A stretch of 64,000 nucleotides of DNA. Origin: Dryomyza anilis (taxonomy: Eukaryota; Arthropoda; Insecta; Diptera; Dryomyzidae). The stretch spans positions 71,329,695 to 71,393,694 of the forward strand of contig OX638135.1 in NCBI GenBank assembly GCA_951804985.1, written 5' to 3'. Made by a program: the position numbers and the translations under genes. Below, piece after piece: positions 46,920 through 57,394 of this stretch; within the stretch, counting starts at the first letter, position 1; every line of letters starts with the position of its first letter. The notes beneath the pieces are model-generated. The model did no database searches. It was not told where the DNA came from and saw only the letters and a list, made by a program, of their open reading frames with translations.

Positions 46920-47570
46920 TATAAAACCATTAAAAATAGTGGTAAATCGTTAAGATACAAATTTAAAGAGTTCAGTGGAAATCATCCTTAGGAAGTTCCC
47001 TATAATCGCTCCTTAGACATCAAAGTAAAATTGAACCATTTCGCAACAAAATGACGAACTATATTGGTTATCCTTTGAACCCTTTAGGACCCCATAGCGC
47101 CTTACCCAGACGTGTAGGGGTATAAGTTTATTCTACATTTTTGTTCGACTGCCCATAGAGAACTTGTAAATCAAAAAAAATTGGAGTTCAAATTTGAGAG
47201 CCGCACAGTGTAATTTAATTGCACTTCATTCGTAATATATGTATGGTGATTTCGTATTATTTTTTAATTACATTCAAACATATTCAAACAAATCTTTTCT
47301 GTCCGTGTATGTAATAAGAAAATATCAATTGTGTACGTAATAAAACAGTCGAATTAGGCAGATACGAAATATAATTATGTATATAATTGATATTGAAATG
47401 TATGTTCCTTTTGAAAAAAAGCATGTATATATTGAAGTAATCAAATATTACATTTTTTTTTAATATATTAATTTAATTATTAACATATTAAGTTAATACA
47501 TTACGCATTCGCCACTGCCAAAAAACGACCTTAAAAATTCATTGCTATTCTAGTACAACTTTTTTTTATT
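46920..47570. other. Spacer with a family F fragment
   Basis: No gene is seen. Positions 47,190-47,313 match 12,553-12,680 inverted. The rest is AT-rich and unassigned. Confidence 0.5.
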
Positions 47571-47571
47571 T

Positions 47572-47880
47572 TTGTCTTCGTTAATGACAGCCGAAAAATT
47601 GGACAGATATTTTAAAAGTCAGGGCGAGGAGTGCTTGTTGGATGAAACTTGCAAATGGATGCAAAATTTTTTTACACAGATAAAATCCATAAGTTGTGTG
47701 AGGCATACCTTTTTAGATGCCACATTCTGCAACAAAATACATTATATTAAAAAAATTCATAAAATAATGACAATTTACCCGCTAGACAAAATTGTACATT
47801 ATTGCTAGGTGCATACGGAGGAGTTGTCCTCGAATTAGCAGGCGATAAAATTGTTGCTTTATTAAGTGAAACTACATAAA
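47572..47880 (+). pseudogene. Possible coding remnant, function unknown
   Basis: From an ATG near 47,584 the frame reads MTAEKLDRYFKSQGEE, with a Cys/Trp-bearing stretch (CLLDETCKWMQNF), and stops at 47,806-47,808. In a different frame, just across that stop, 47,796-47,880 reads LLLGAYGGVVLELAGDKIV and ends at a TAA. Two protein-like stretches in different frames suggest one decayed gene with a frameshift, but I recognise neither. Chance cannot be excluded. Confidence 0.25.
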
Positions 47881-48129
47881 TAAAATACTATAATAAAATA
47901 AAATGTCAACTTACATGGCAAACCGCAAATAGAATTTTTATATGCAAATAAAAATTCTTGATTGATGATTCATTGAGGGTTGCCAAAGAAAAATTTAAAA
48001 AAAGTTAAAACATTGTTGAACATTAAATTAATACTGTTTATGATTAAATTTTTCTATAATGCACGTTTTAAATATTTACAACGTTTACTTATTATTAAAT
48101 ATTCCATTGTTTAGTTTTCTCTGTGTGTA

Positions 48130-48319
48130 AATATTTCAATTTTTATTGCTGTTGTGGCAAACATCTCATATCTATCTGCATATATATCATATTTATATAA
48201 TACTAAGAGTTTTGCTGCAACTTTTTTGAAACTTATGGGATGTTAGAATATTTGCAACAAGGCGTAAATTCAAACAGATAGTTGCAGCAAGACTTTCATA
48301 AACATCTTGTTTTCTTAGG
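48130..48319 (-). mobile_element. Family B fragment at the edge of the large palindrome
   Basis: It contains tgctgttgtggcaaacatctc, gttgcagcaagac and the terminus catcttgttttcttag. It corresponds to about the first 190 bases of family B. The first 30 or so terminal bases are mirrored at 59,690-59,720, so the palindrome of element G extends into it. Confidence 0.65.
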
Positions 48320-49510
48320 GTCAGTTTTGCAGTGGTAGTTGAACTCCATTTGTAGTTTAAACTTAGTTTTAACTCAAAATCGTGTTTTTCAGTGAACTTT
48401 AAACGTGGTTAATTTTAGTTTAACCCACCGACATCAGTGGGTTCGTGGGATTTTCCGCGGAATATTTTATCTGTGGTATTTCTGTGGTATTTTTTTTTAA
48501 ATTTCGTGCGATAATTTTTGGTATTTTTAAATTGCAATGGTATTTTTTATTGAAAAAAATACGATGGTATTTTCGGTGGTATTTTTTACTTTCTGGCGTG
48601 CTATAAAGGTATTTTCTGTGGGATAAAGACCTGGCAACTATCCAGATAACAGGGCTACACTGGATAGAAAAACTTGGGAAGCAAAACTGTTTAGGCAAAC
48701 TTCTTGAATTCTAGCTACTGCTAGACTGGCTATGAGCAAGCTAGACTAGCTATGATGAGGACCCAATATGTCACAGGGTAAGCGTTTGAAAAAAAAATCA
48801 TAATTGCCTTTATGGTCTAGTGTGTTTTTCAAATCAGTTTCAAATATAAAATAAGTGCTATTTTTAGCGCTTACTTTGTATTTGAAAATGATTTGAACAA
48901 AAATGTATTGACGCTAAAAACAGTATGTTTTTTATGATTGCAGCATAAACCCTTACAAAAATAAAACATAACAACGCGCGTCGTTTAATAGCCGCAATCT
49001 AATAGTGTTTGGTCTTCTGTGAATCTTTAAAACAATATACCGACCGCTCCCGCCATCCTTGATTAGGCTCCAGAATGGTATTCAAGAGCTTGAAACATAC
49101 ATGCTTGCAAAAAAAACACGTTTAGCACATTTTGGCTGCTGGCATCGATTTCCTGCAGTTGTCTTGACGCTCGGGCTTGAAGTATACGATATTGGTTGGA
49201 TGACATAGAACGGGATAATTAATTAAAAAAAAAAATAATTTTTGTTGTCTTATATGAGGACCCTCTTTTCATACTTATTTTGTGGGATTTAATCAATATA
49301 TAAAAGCAAAAAAACAAATATAGGTTTATTTGATTTAGAGTTGAAAATAAAGCTAAATCTTGATATAAAGTAAATGAAATCAATTAAAGAATAACTAATG
49401 ATATTAATTTAGGAATAAGGGAATTTTCAAGTTAAGGTTAAGCTACCAGTTTTTATTAAAAAAAGCTATGATTCTTAAATTAGGTGAAAGGCGTTTCAAA
49501 CATTAACCTC
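48320..49510 (+). repeat. Large inverted repeat (element G), left arm
   Basis: It matches 57,395-59,691 in reverse complement, with blocks such as ccaccgacatcagtgggtt, cacactggatagaaaaacttgg and acgacgcgcg(t)tgtt-type strings. The ggtatttt motif is repeated many times at 48,470-48,610. This arm is about 1.2 kb and lacks a segment of about 1.1 kb present in the right arm. No ORF of interest. Confidence 0.8.
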
Positions 49511-49608
49511 AACAATTTCATTTGAAAGTAATGATAGATTTGAATCGAACGCAAATTTTCAGTTTTACGCTAAAATGCTGCCATATATATGCAAGTTCAT
49601 CCCCAATA

Positions 49609-49940
49609 TGCCATTGCACTTAATATTCAAAATTTTTTGTTTAATGTTTTTGTTGTTTTTTTTTATTTATTTATTGGGACCCAATTTAAAACTCGATGTT
49701 GCGTTGGTGGCGGTAACAAAACGAATCCTCTTTTTATTTCATTATAAAATTCAGTTCTTAAAATTAGTGTTGCTTAGTGCATTAAAAATAAAAGTATTAA
49801 AAAAAGTAAAATAAAATGTAATTCAATTAAAAAAGTAGTAATAAAAAAAATTAAAAAGATAATAAAAAAAGTAATTCAAACTAAAAATAAAAATTCAATT
49901 GAAAAAAAAATACAAAACAATCACTTGGAGTGATTCGACA
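49609..49940 (-). mobile_element. 3' LTR of BEL/Pao element 2
   Basis: It shares gggacccaatttaaaactcg, gttgcgttggtggcggtaac and tgattcgaca with the LTR at 57,015-57,358. On the minus strand it starts TGTCGAATCACT. The preceding purine tract is weak. Confidence 0.8.
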
Positions 49941-50020
49941 CCGGCCACGTTGAAGGACAGCTGTCTTCAATTATCAGGCACAATTGCCAGTTTGTGAATT
50001 GGTCTTCTATAAACGCCGGT

Positions 50021-51153
50021 TCAGGTTCTGACTTCGGCGACGAGAACCTTGGTGTCCTGACCGATGATAACCGCTTCTATTCTGCCGAGCATCCACTGCT
50101 GCGGCGGGAGGTTTTCGTCGTGCATTACGACGAGCCTGCCGATTGACAGATTGGGCTGGTCGACGATCCACTTGTGACGCGGCTGAAGCCTCAGGACGTA
50201 GTCTCTGGACCACGTGCGCCAGAACCTCTGCTTGAGAGCGCATAAGTGATGCCATCTTCTCAAGCACATCATTTTGTCGCTGGGTTCTGGCGTTAGCGAA
50301 TGCAGTGGCCCTCCGATTAGCAGGTGCGCTGGAATTAGCTCCTCTGGAGTTAGCTGACTCATCGGAGCGATTGGTCGCGAATTGAGCACGGCCTCTACCT
50401 CGACGAGCACCATGAGCATATCCTCGGCCGTGAGCAGTGCGTTGCCCACGGTTCGCATCACCTGGTTCTTGGTGGACTTGACAGCAGCTTCCCACAGTCC
50501 CCCGAAGTGCGGCACCCTGGGCGGTATGAAGACAAAGCTCACTCCCTCTTCTGCAGCGTATAATTGCAGGGCGTCTGCCTGTGTCCTGAATGCCTCTTGA
50601 AGGTCCTGCAGTTTCCTGTCTCCTCCCACGAAGTTGGTTGCGTTGTCGCAGTAGATCTTCTGCGGGAGCCCACGCCTCCCGACAAACCTTTTGAGAACAA
50701 TAGTAAAACAGTTCGAAGTTAAATCGCTAACAAATTCTAGGTGGACGGCCTTCGAAGTGAAACAAACGAACACAGCAATGTACATCTTTACGGGTGGTCG
50801 ACCGCGAATGTACTCCACATATTAAAAATGATCGTAGTGCCTTCAAACGATCTGAAGGCAAGTTCCCCATTATTTGAGTAAGAACCTTTGGCTTATAGCG
50901 AAAGCAATGTACGCAGGTTCGTACGGTTCTACTAAATTTGCTGTCGAAGAAGTGCTACCAAAGCCTTTGGTCCAGCATGACAGTTAGTTAAATGCAGGTA
51001 CCGTAAATAAAGTTCTACGAAGTGAGATTTTTTCGGCATAAGAAGTGGAAATTTTGCGTCGTACGCAATGGGTGCGTTAAGAAGTCTGCCGCCAACACGA
51101 AGTAGTGACAAAGATTTATGTTCAACTGTTAACTCGTGAATGAACGGATTCAT
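50021..51153 (-). pseudogene. BEL/Pao element 2 integrase
   Basis: Minus-strand pieces at 51,153-50,932 (LLRVGGRLLNAPIAYDAKFP, HFVELYLRYLHLTNCHAG), 50,931-50,819 in another frame (CVHCFRYKP, QIMGNLPSDRL, ending LICGV) and an intact 265-codon ORF at 50,818-50,021. The long ORF has AVFVCFTSKAVHLEFVSDL, YCDNATNFVGG (second Asp), LVEVEAVLNSRPI (Glu) and a Pao-type C-terminus (LVVMHDENLPPQQW, LGRIEAV). Between LICGV and EYIRGRPPV the residues that normally hold the first catalytic Asp (GVDYxGPF) are deleted and the frame shifts, so it is inactive despite the long open frame. Confidence 0.8.
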
Positions 51154-51623
51154 TTTTTGAATGCTTGGGGGCAGTATTTCAGACTTTTGTAATTTATGAA
51201 TTTCAATTGTAAATTCATGTCTCTGAATAATTTCAATAATTTTCAGGTAATCCCATTTTAGTTGCTTCGCAGTCGGAATAAGTGAATTGAATTTCTCGTT
51301 TTTCCTACTGATACAACGGTAAATGTATACAAAAACTCGAAGTAATTTGTAAACGATGAGTGATTTGAAATAAACTCAAAAATTATATTCGAACTATCAT
51401 CGGCTGCGAGAAGCACCACACTACTTTTCTTCTTTTCTAATATTTTTTCTTCTTGTGACAATTCAAAATGCTTATTAATAGGCCACTGCTCAGCACTTTC
51501 GAAAGGAAATAACGGACCTTTGAACCAAATTGAATTATTTAGTTCATCTACGTTACATCCTCTGGAGATTACATCTGCAGGATTATGTTTTGTCGCAACG
51601 TGTCGCCAAGAAGTATTTTGAGA
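51154..51623 (-). pseudogene. BEL/Pao element 2 RNase H to integrase linker, decayed
   Basis: The minus-strand frame fragments (for example 51,461-51,258) keep acidic, Ser-rich stretches such as SSVVLLAADDSSN, and CNVDELNNSIWFKGP upstream, a sequence type that links RNase H to integrase in Pao elements. There are several frame changes. Confidence 0.5.
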
Positions 51624-52600
51624 CTACTCTTGAATTTCAGACACTCTGTTTGCTACAAACGTATTGAGTGTGCAAGGATGGGTATTAATCCAGTGTAGCG
51701 TAATTTCTGAGTCAGTCCAGAAAGTTACGCTCTCGATTCCACAGTTTAACATGGACTGAACACTATTCCAGAGTTTAGTCAGCAAATGCGGTGCGCACAC
51801 CTCAAGTCTAAGCAACGACTGTCAAAAGCTGAATTTTAATTCCAATATTTTCGTGTGTTCTTATAAAAAGACAGCAACCGTACGCTCTTATTGAAGCGTC
51901 AGCAAAGTCATGAACTTGGTACTTACGATTTGTATGCTTATTAACAAATCGTGGAATTGTTATTGTGTCCAGCTGAGTTAAATTGATTTTAAAGTTTTGC
52001 CAACAGGAATCTAAGCGCTGGGACATTGATTCTTCCCAGTCCAGGTTTTGAAGCCAGATTTCTTGCAATAAGATTTTTGCCATTGTAACAATTGGGCATA
52101 AAAGTCCGAGCGGATCGAAAAGTCGAGCAGAAACTGACAAAATGTTTCTTTTTGTGGGTCGCAGATCGTAAAAATGTTCTTCTAAATGAAACTTAAATGT
52201 GTCATTCTTCGGAACCCAATGTATTCCTAGCGCTTTTGTGGAATCGGCATCATTAAATTGCAGTGATTTTTCTGACAACTCTCCGACTTCATAGGTCGGG
52301 TGGTTAGAAAACCATTTTGCCAATTGCATTCCGGCTGAATCTAACATTTTTGAGACTTGAACACGTATAATTTCTAGATCTTAACAAGTCGTCAACGTAG
52401 AAATCACTGCGTACAATTTTCGATCCAATTGGATACACATCTTTGTACAAGTCGCTTAAATAAAATAAGCATCGTATGGCCAGAAATGGAGCTGGCGTCG
52501 TACCATACGTCACGATGTTTAATTGATACGCCTGTATCGGATCTGTTGGATGTTCCCTCCATAATATTAGCTGGAAATTTGTATCTGCCTCGTCAATTAA
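51624..52600 (-). pseudogene. pol: BEL/Pao element 2 reverse transcriptase and RNase H, broken
   Basis: In order: EADTNFQLILWREHP and IVTYGTTPAPFLAIRCL, the active-site box FYVDDLL at about 52,390, then after frame changes LAKWFSNHP, KALGIHWVP, LSVSARLFDPLGLLCPI and the RNase H pieces FADASIRAYGCCLF and FWTDSEITLHWI. These are canonical Pao motifs. The protease and N-terminal fingers of RT are missing: nucleocapsid sequence runs into RT near 52,610, an internal deletion as in BEL element 1. Confidence 0.8.
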
Positions 52601-52604
52601 TATT

Positions 52605-53560
52605 TCAAATAACTTGGTCATCACAAACCGAAGCGTGGTTCGAAAACGCACGGGAAGTTGATGGCTGGTTATCAGAACTATTATTTGCTCTAAATTGCGC
52701 AGGTTGGTTGAATTTTGTACCAGATTGCGGAAGGTTTGTTGTGTATTGATGCAAGAGCATATTGTGCGAACGATTACATACACTACAACGCATTGCTTTG
52801 CACCTTGTTACTGTGTGGCCTTTTTTCAGGCAATTAATGCACACAGGAATCCCTTTGGCGAATTCAAACCTCTGTACCACAGGTATCGCTGTGAACGATG
52901 TACTGGAGTCAATACTATGATCAGCTGACCGACAAAATACACATTTTTCAACTTGCTGAGATTGTGCTTTCCTACATTGAAAAGCAGATTTAAAATTCTT
53001 TATTGGAAGAGTTTTTGAATGTTATCAAAAAAGATTAGACAGCTGTTGTCATAAACCTTCTTCAAACTTGACAATGCCTTGGGATAATTTTGATCAGTTA
53101 TTTGGAACGCTTTTACAGTTCCTAAAGCTTCGTCAGATAAACATGATATGAGATGATTAAATTTCTCAATATCATTTAATGTGTGATCATTGTCCACTAA
53201 GCTCTCAAATAAACTCATGAAATTTTTATACTCCGAATATTTTCCACTAAATTTCGGGAGACGCATGTTGGGTAGTCGAGAGTGGTGATGTGGGGCACAT
53301 GCACTCGACCTTCTGTGTTTGCCAGAGATTGATTATAACACATGCGTCCTCAAGATCAGTCCGATTATTATCGGTTGGGTCTATCGAATCAATTTTCGAC
53401 TGAAATGACATTGCCTGATCGATATACTATTTTAAAATGTCCAATCGACATTCTAATTCAAGACGATTAAATGAAATTGTTTTCTCGTGAATGGATTTTT
53501 TAATTCTTAATATATTTCTCATCACGGTCTGTCTTTGTTGCCGAAGATGTTCAATTCAGT
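52605..53560 (-). pseudogene. gag: BEL/Pao element 2 gag, broken
   Basis: The decayed N-terminal part (53,560-53,270) has RNILRIKKSIHEKTISFNRL followed by an in-frame TAG and a shift. Then 53,266-53,000 has MRLPKFSGKYSEYKNFMSLF and KFNHLISCLSDEALGTVKAF, typical of the DUF1759 gag core. Finally 52,880-52,605 has the knuckle CINCLKKGHTVTRC followed by CSVCNRSHNMLLH. The frames differ between pieces. Confidence 0.8.
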
Positions 53561-54164
53561 TTTTAAATGTTCAACGTTAACGCAATTTGCAATAAATTTG
53601 CGAAACAAACTTAATTATTTGTTGTTGAAATTAAAATTTGTACAAAATCAATAATTAATGGCCTGGAAATTATTTAAAATTTCCGATAATCGCCGCAATA
53701 ATCCTTTATTGAACTCAATGCAACAATAAAAAAAAATATTTTTATTTAAAAACAAATTAGATTGATTTGTATATGTAAATCTATATAAATTCCCAATAAA
53801 TTCCAATAATTTTAAAATTAAAATTAAATTTCATGGGATTTTTGAAGATGGTTGGTAACCCTATTATTATTGACGTGATGGCAACCCTGTTTCTCTCACC
53901 GAATGTGAGGATGAAACAAATAAAGCGATAAAAAAAACAGCTGATTAATTAAATGCAGCAATTATTATGTTGCGTTTTTTATCAAGTCGAGTGTTATAGT
54001 AATTCTAGTTTGAATTTAAAATTTGCGAATGAAAACAAATGTAAATAAATGTTCTTTTTCATTCTTTTTATATATAACTTTTATGGATAACAAAGGAAAT
54101 ACTTGGAAGGTTTCTATGGATAAACTGGCTCGATTAGTATTTGGCCAGAACGTCATTGTAACTT
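53561..54164. other. AT-rich segment between gag and the minisatellite
   Basis: No coding sequence is recognised. The stretch is AT-rich to about 53,840, then has a short less AT-rich part (ggcaaccctgtttctctcac). It probably belongs to the 5' region of BEL element 2 or to the DNA that brought the minisatellite. Confidence 0.4.
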
Positions 54165-55440
54165 TTTCGGGTGAATCTGTTCCAATGGGATTTGGCCAGA
54201 ACCCAACTGCGTCATTGGACATTTTTTGGACAAATTGGGTGAATCTGTTCCAATGGGATTTGGCCAGAACCCGCTTGCGTCATTGGACTTTTTTGGGTGA
54301 ATCTGTTCCAATGGGATTTGGCCAGAACCCAACTGCGTCATTGGACTTTTTTTTTTACGTGAATCTGTTCCAATGGCATTTGGCCAGAACCCAACTGCGT
54401 CATTGGACTTTTTTCGGGTGAATCTGTTCCAATGGGACTTGGCTAGAACCCAACTGCGTCATTGTACTTTTTTTTGGACAAATTGGTTCCATTGGGATTT
54501 GGCCAGAACCCGCTTGCGTTATTGGACTTTTTTCGAGTGAATCTGTTCCAATGGGATTTGGCCAGAACCCAACTGTGTCATTGGACTTTTTTTTTGGTGA
54601 ATCTGATCCAATGGGATTTGTCCAGAACCCAACTGCGTCATTGGACTTTTTTTTTTGACAAATTTAACGCAGTTGGGTTCTGGAATCAATTTGTCAAAAA
54701 AAAAGTCCAATGACGCAGTTAGGTTCTGCCCAAATCCCAATGGAACCAATTTGTCAAAAAAAAGTCCAATGACGCAGTTGGGTTCTGGCCAAAACCCATT
54801 GGAACAGATTCACCTAAAAAAAAGTCCAATGACGCAGTTGGGTTCTGGCGAAATACCAATGGAACAGATTCACCCAAAAAAATTTCCAATGACTCAAGTA
54901 GGTTCTGACTAAATCCCTTTGGAACAGATTCACTCAAAAAAGTTCCAATGATGCAAGTGGGTTCTGGCCAAATCCCATTGGAAGAGATTCACCACAAAAA
55001 AAGTACAATGACGCAGTTGGGTTCTGGTCAAATGCCATTGGAACAGATTCACCCAAAAAGTTCCAATGACGCAAGTGGGTTCTGGCCAAATCCCAATGGA
55101 ACCAATTTGTCAAAAAAAAAGTCCAATGACGCAGTTGGATTCTGGCCAAATCCCAATGGAACCAATTTGTCCAAAAAAAAGTCCAATGACGCAGTTGGGT
55201 TCTGGCCAATACCCATTGGAACAGATTCACCTAAAAAAAAGTCCAATGACGCAGTTGGGTTCTGGCGAAATACCAATGGAACAGATTCACCCAAAAAAAA
55301 TTTCCAATGACTCAAGTAGGTTCTGACTAAATCCCTTTGGAACAGATTCACTCAAAAAAGTTCCAATGATGCAAGTGGGTTCTGACCAAATCCCAATGGA
55401 AACGATTTGTCCAAAAAAATGTCCATAACGTAAGTGGTTT
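54165..55440. repeat. Palindromic minisatellite, about 60-base units in two opposed arrays
   Basis: About eight units in one orientation (54,170-54,655; gtgaatctgttccaatggga, tttggccagaaccc, aactgcgtcattggac) are followed by about thirteen in the opposite orientation (54,666-55,440). The turn is at about 54,655-54,700. Units vary between gaatctgttcc and acaaattggttcc forms. Within the second array the block 54,831-54,975 recurs almost unchanged at 55,246-55,390, so the array grew by duplicating groups of units. The Phe/Gln/Asn/Pro-rich ORFs it gives on both strands are artefacts. Confidence 0.9.
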
Positions 55441-55689
55441 CTTCTAAATCCCAACGAAACCAAAAATGCAATAAAATGTATGAAATAGGAATATAAAAGA
55501 ATTATTCGGAATATTCTTTTTTAATCAAGAACATTTATATACATGAATTTATCATTTCAAAAGTTCGCGAGAGAATACAATTCAAAGAATTTTAAAAACA
55601 TTCAAAAATTCGAGAATGAATGAAATGAAAAATTCCAAGAGAGAATATTCTTTGGAGAATGAATGTATTTCAAATATTCTACGAACCCT
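55441..55689. other. Spacer between minisatellite and C element
   Basis: Repeated agaat/ttcgagag strings (gcgagagaatacaattc, ccaagagagaatattc) at 55,565-55,680; nothing else recognised. Confidence 0.4.
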
Positions 55690-56274
55690 GCACAAAACCC
55701 TGTATTTATTCACATAATGCGTGTTAAAAAAACACAACAGAACTCGTAGTTTTTTTATGGTTAAATATTATTAGAAAACTTTATATCATCTCAACGGGGC
55801 GGATTCAGCAAATGTGAAAAGAATTCAGTACACAAAATAAAAAAGTTCACAACTGTTTAACGAACGTCCGCAAACAAGAATGTACATCTTGGGAGATGTC
55901 ATTTCAATTGCACTCAAATTAAATTCACATTCACCAATAATCCGCCCCTTGCATATTTATTATATTTAAAATATACAAGTTTTCTTTTCTGTAGTCTCTA
56001 AAATGGCGACAAGAGCGTTCGCGTCAGCTAATGATCTTGTTACACATATATGTGTGTTTATATACAAAACATTGCAGAATCTTAAAATTTACCATTTTAA
56101 AAGTGCGATTCAGCTCAAAACAGTTCATTTTTGTAAAATAACATATTTTTCATGAAAAACACGATGGATGTTTATTTTTACGAACATATTAGTGTTTTTA
56201 TTTGAAAAAATGAGTAAACTAACTGTAATAAATGTAGCAAATTCACTATTCCTAAATCAGATTTCTTAGAGTGT
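55690..56274 (-). mobile_element. Family C element, copy 2
   Basis: The reverse complement of 22,240-22,830, with the terminus gatttcttagagtgt at 56,260-56,274. It lies in the 5' region of BEL element 2. The kept block cttgggagatgtcatt (plus strand) shows the same internal landmarks as copy 1. Confidence 0.65.
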
Positions 56275-56996
56275 AAAAAAACGCGGGTGAAGTATCAAGT
56301 GTCTATATGCTTTAATGCACCTCGGGAAATGCCGACGTCTGTGGGAATGACGACGTCGCTGTCAGCATCAAAAAACACGGCTGCGAAAACAAATCGAACG
56401 ACTGCAGTTGCAATTAATTCGATTTGTGTTAATTAATTTATGCCGAATTATTAACCGTCTAAATATCGCGATGTTGTGTCTCACTTCGGAATATGTTTGT
56501 ATTTCAAATAAAAGTGCAATTAACTGGCTGATTAAATATTTAGCAATTATTTTTGGCTTGCTTTTATTAAGCAGATATATTTTCTCAGTTTATAGCACTT
56601 AAATACCTTTTCCAACCTCCTTTTGACAGATGCAGGAGTTGCAGAACATTTGTCCTAATCGTCGATATTTCCTCAGCAGTAAGATAGCAGCGACGACAGT
56701 AAGCAGCAGTGGGCTGGATTCAGGCACAAGTCAGCGGTAGCAGGTCAATGACCGAGATGGCGCCAATTTGTTGTACATAATATACAAGGCAGCGATGGTG
56801 AACCCGAAAGCGATTGCAACGACAGCAAAATAATTTATAATTAATTTATTAAATTAACGTGTGAAATTTGGCGATTTACCGTAGATTGCGATTCGCAAAA
56901 GACTTTGTTCGCTTTATTTCGAAAACCGAACCAAATAATCTTTTGGTTTTACACCTGCAACAATTAAATTAACGGCTTTTTTAAACGTTTAATCAA
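56275..56996 (-). other. 5' untranslated region of BEL element 2
   Basis: It lies between the primer site and the C element. It contains gacgacgtcgctgtc and other mid-GC sequence with no clear ORF; the plus-strand ORF at 56,408-56,602 has no recognisable domain. Confidence 0.45.
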
Positions 56997-57014
56997 GTCC
57001 CTGCTCGGGCGCCA
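56997..57014 (-). promoter_or_regulatory. Primer-binding site, tRNA-Lys type
   Basis: On the minus strand it reads TGGCGCCCGAGCAGGGAC, directly after the LTR. It differs by one base from the well-known tRNA-Lys3 primer site of lentiviruses and is expected to pair with the 3' end of an insect tRNA-Lys. Confidence 0.75.
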
Positions 57015-57358
57015 TGAATTTTCTTAATATTTTTTAAAAACGAAATTATTTTTTCGTATAATGTTTTTGTTGGTTTTTTTTTATTTATTTATTGGGACCC
57101 AATTTAAAACTCGTTGTTGCGTTGGTGGCGGTAACAAAACGAATCCTCTTTTTATTTCATTATAAAATTAATTTCTTAAAATTAGTATTGCTTAGTGCAT
57201 TAAAAATAAAAGTATTAAAAAAGTAAAATAAAAAGTAATTCAATTAAAAAAAGTAGTAATAAAAAAAATTAAATGGATAAAAAAGTAATTCAAATTAAAA
57301 ATAAAAATTAAATTGAAAACAAGAAAAATACTAACCAATCACTTGAAGTGATTCGACA
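57015..57358 (-). mobile_element. 5' LTR of BEL/Pao element 2
   Basis: A 344 bp LTR starting TGTCGAATC and ending GAAAATTCA on the minus strand, abutting the primer-binding site. It differs from the 3' LTR by scattered substitutions and indels, notably near the inner end, so the insertion is not very recent. Confidence 0.8.
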
Positions 57359-57394
57359 AAATATATCATAATAAATCACAGAGTTGACATTAAT

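Larger units (their letters stand above)
49609..57358 (-). mobile_element. BEL/Pao retrotransposon 2, near full length with nested repeats
   Basis: Two direct LTRs (49,609-49,940 and 57,015-57,358), a primer-binding site at 56,997-57,014, and gag and pol remnants on the minus strand. Flanks CAATA (49,604-49,608) and AAATA (57,359-57,363) could be a 5-base target duplication with one change. The element sits in the loop of palindrome G. Its 5' part contains a palindromic minisatellite and a C element, both later arrivals. Confidence 0.8.

Noticed and set aside
50007..50495. 162-codon Arg/Ala-rich ORF overlapping the BEL 2 integrase
   Set aside because: A shadow frame of the GC-rich integrase, whose own frame has the recognisable motifs.
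54023..55351. Several Phe/Asn/Gln/Pro-rich ORFs (FGQNPTASLDFF-like) on both strands
   Set aside because: They are translations of the palindromic minisatellite; both strands are open because the unit lacks stops in several frames.
54165..55440. Regularly spaced repeats resembling a CRISPR array
   Set aside because: Units are contiguous and vary throughout, with no unique spacers, and the DNA is eukaryotic.
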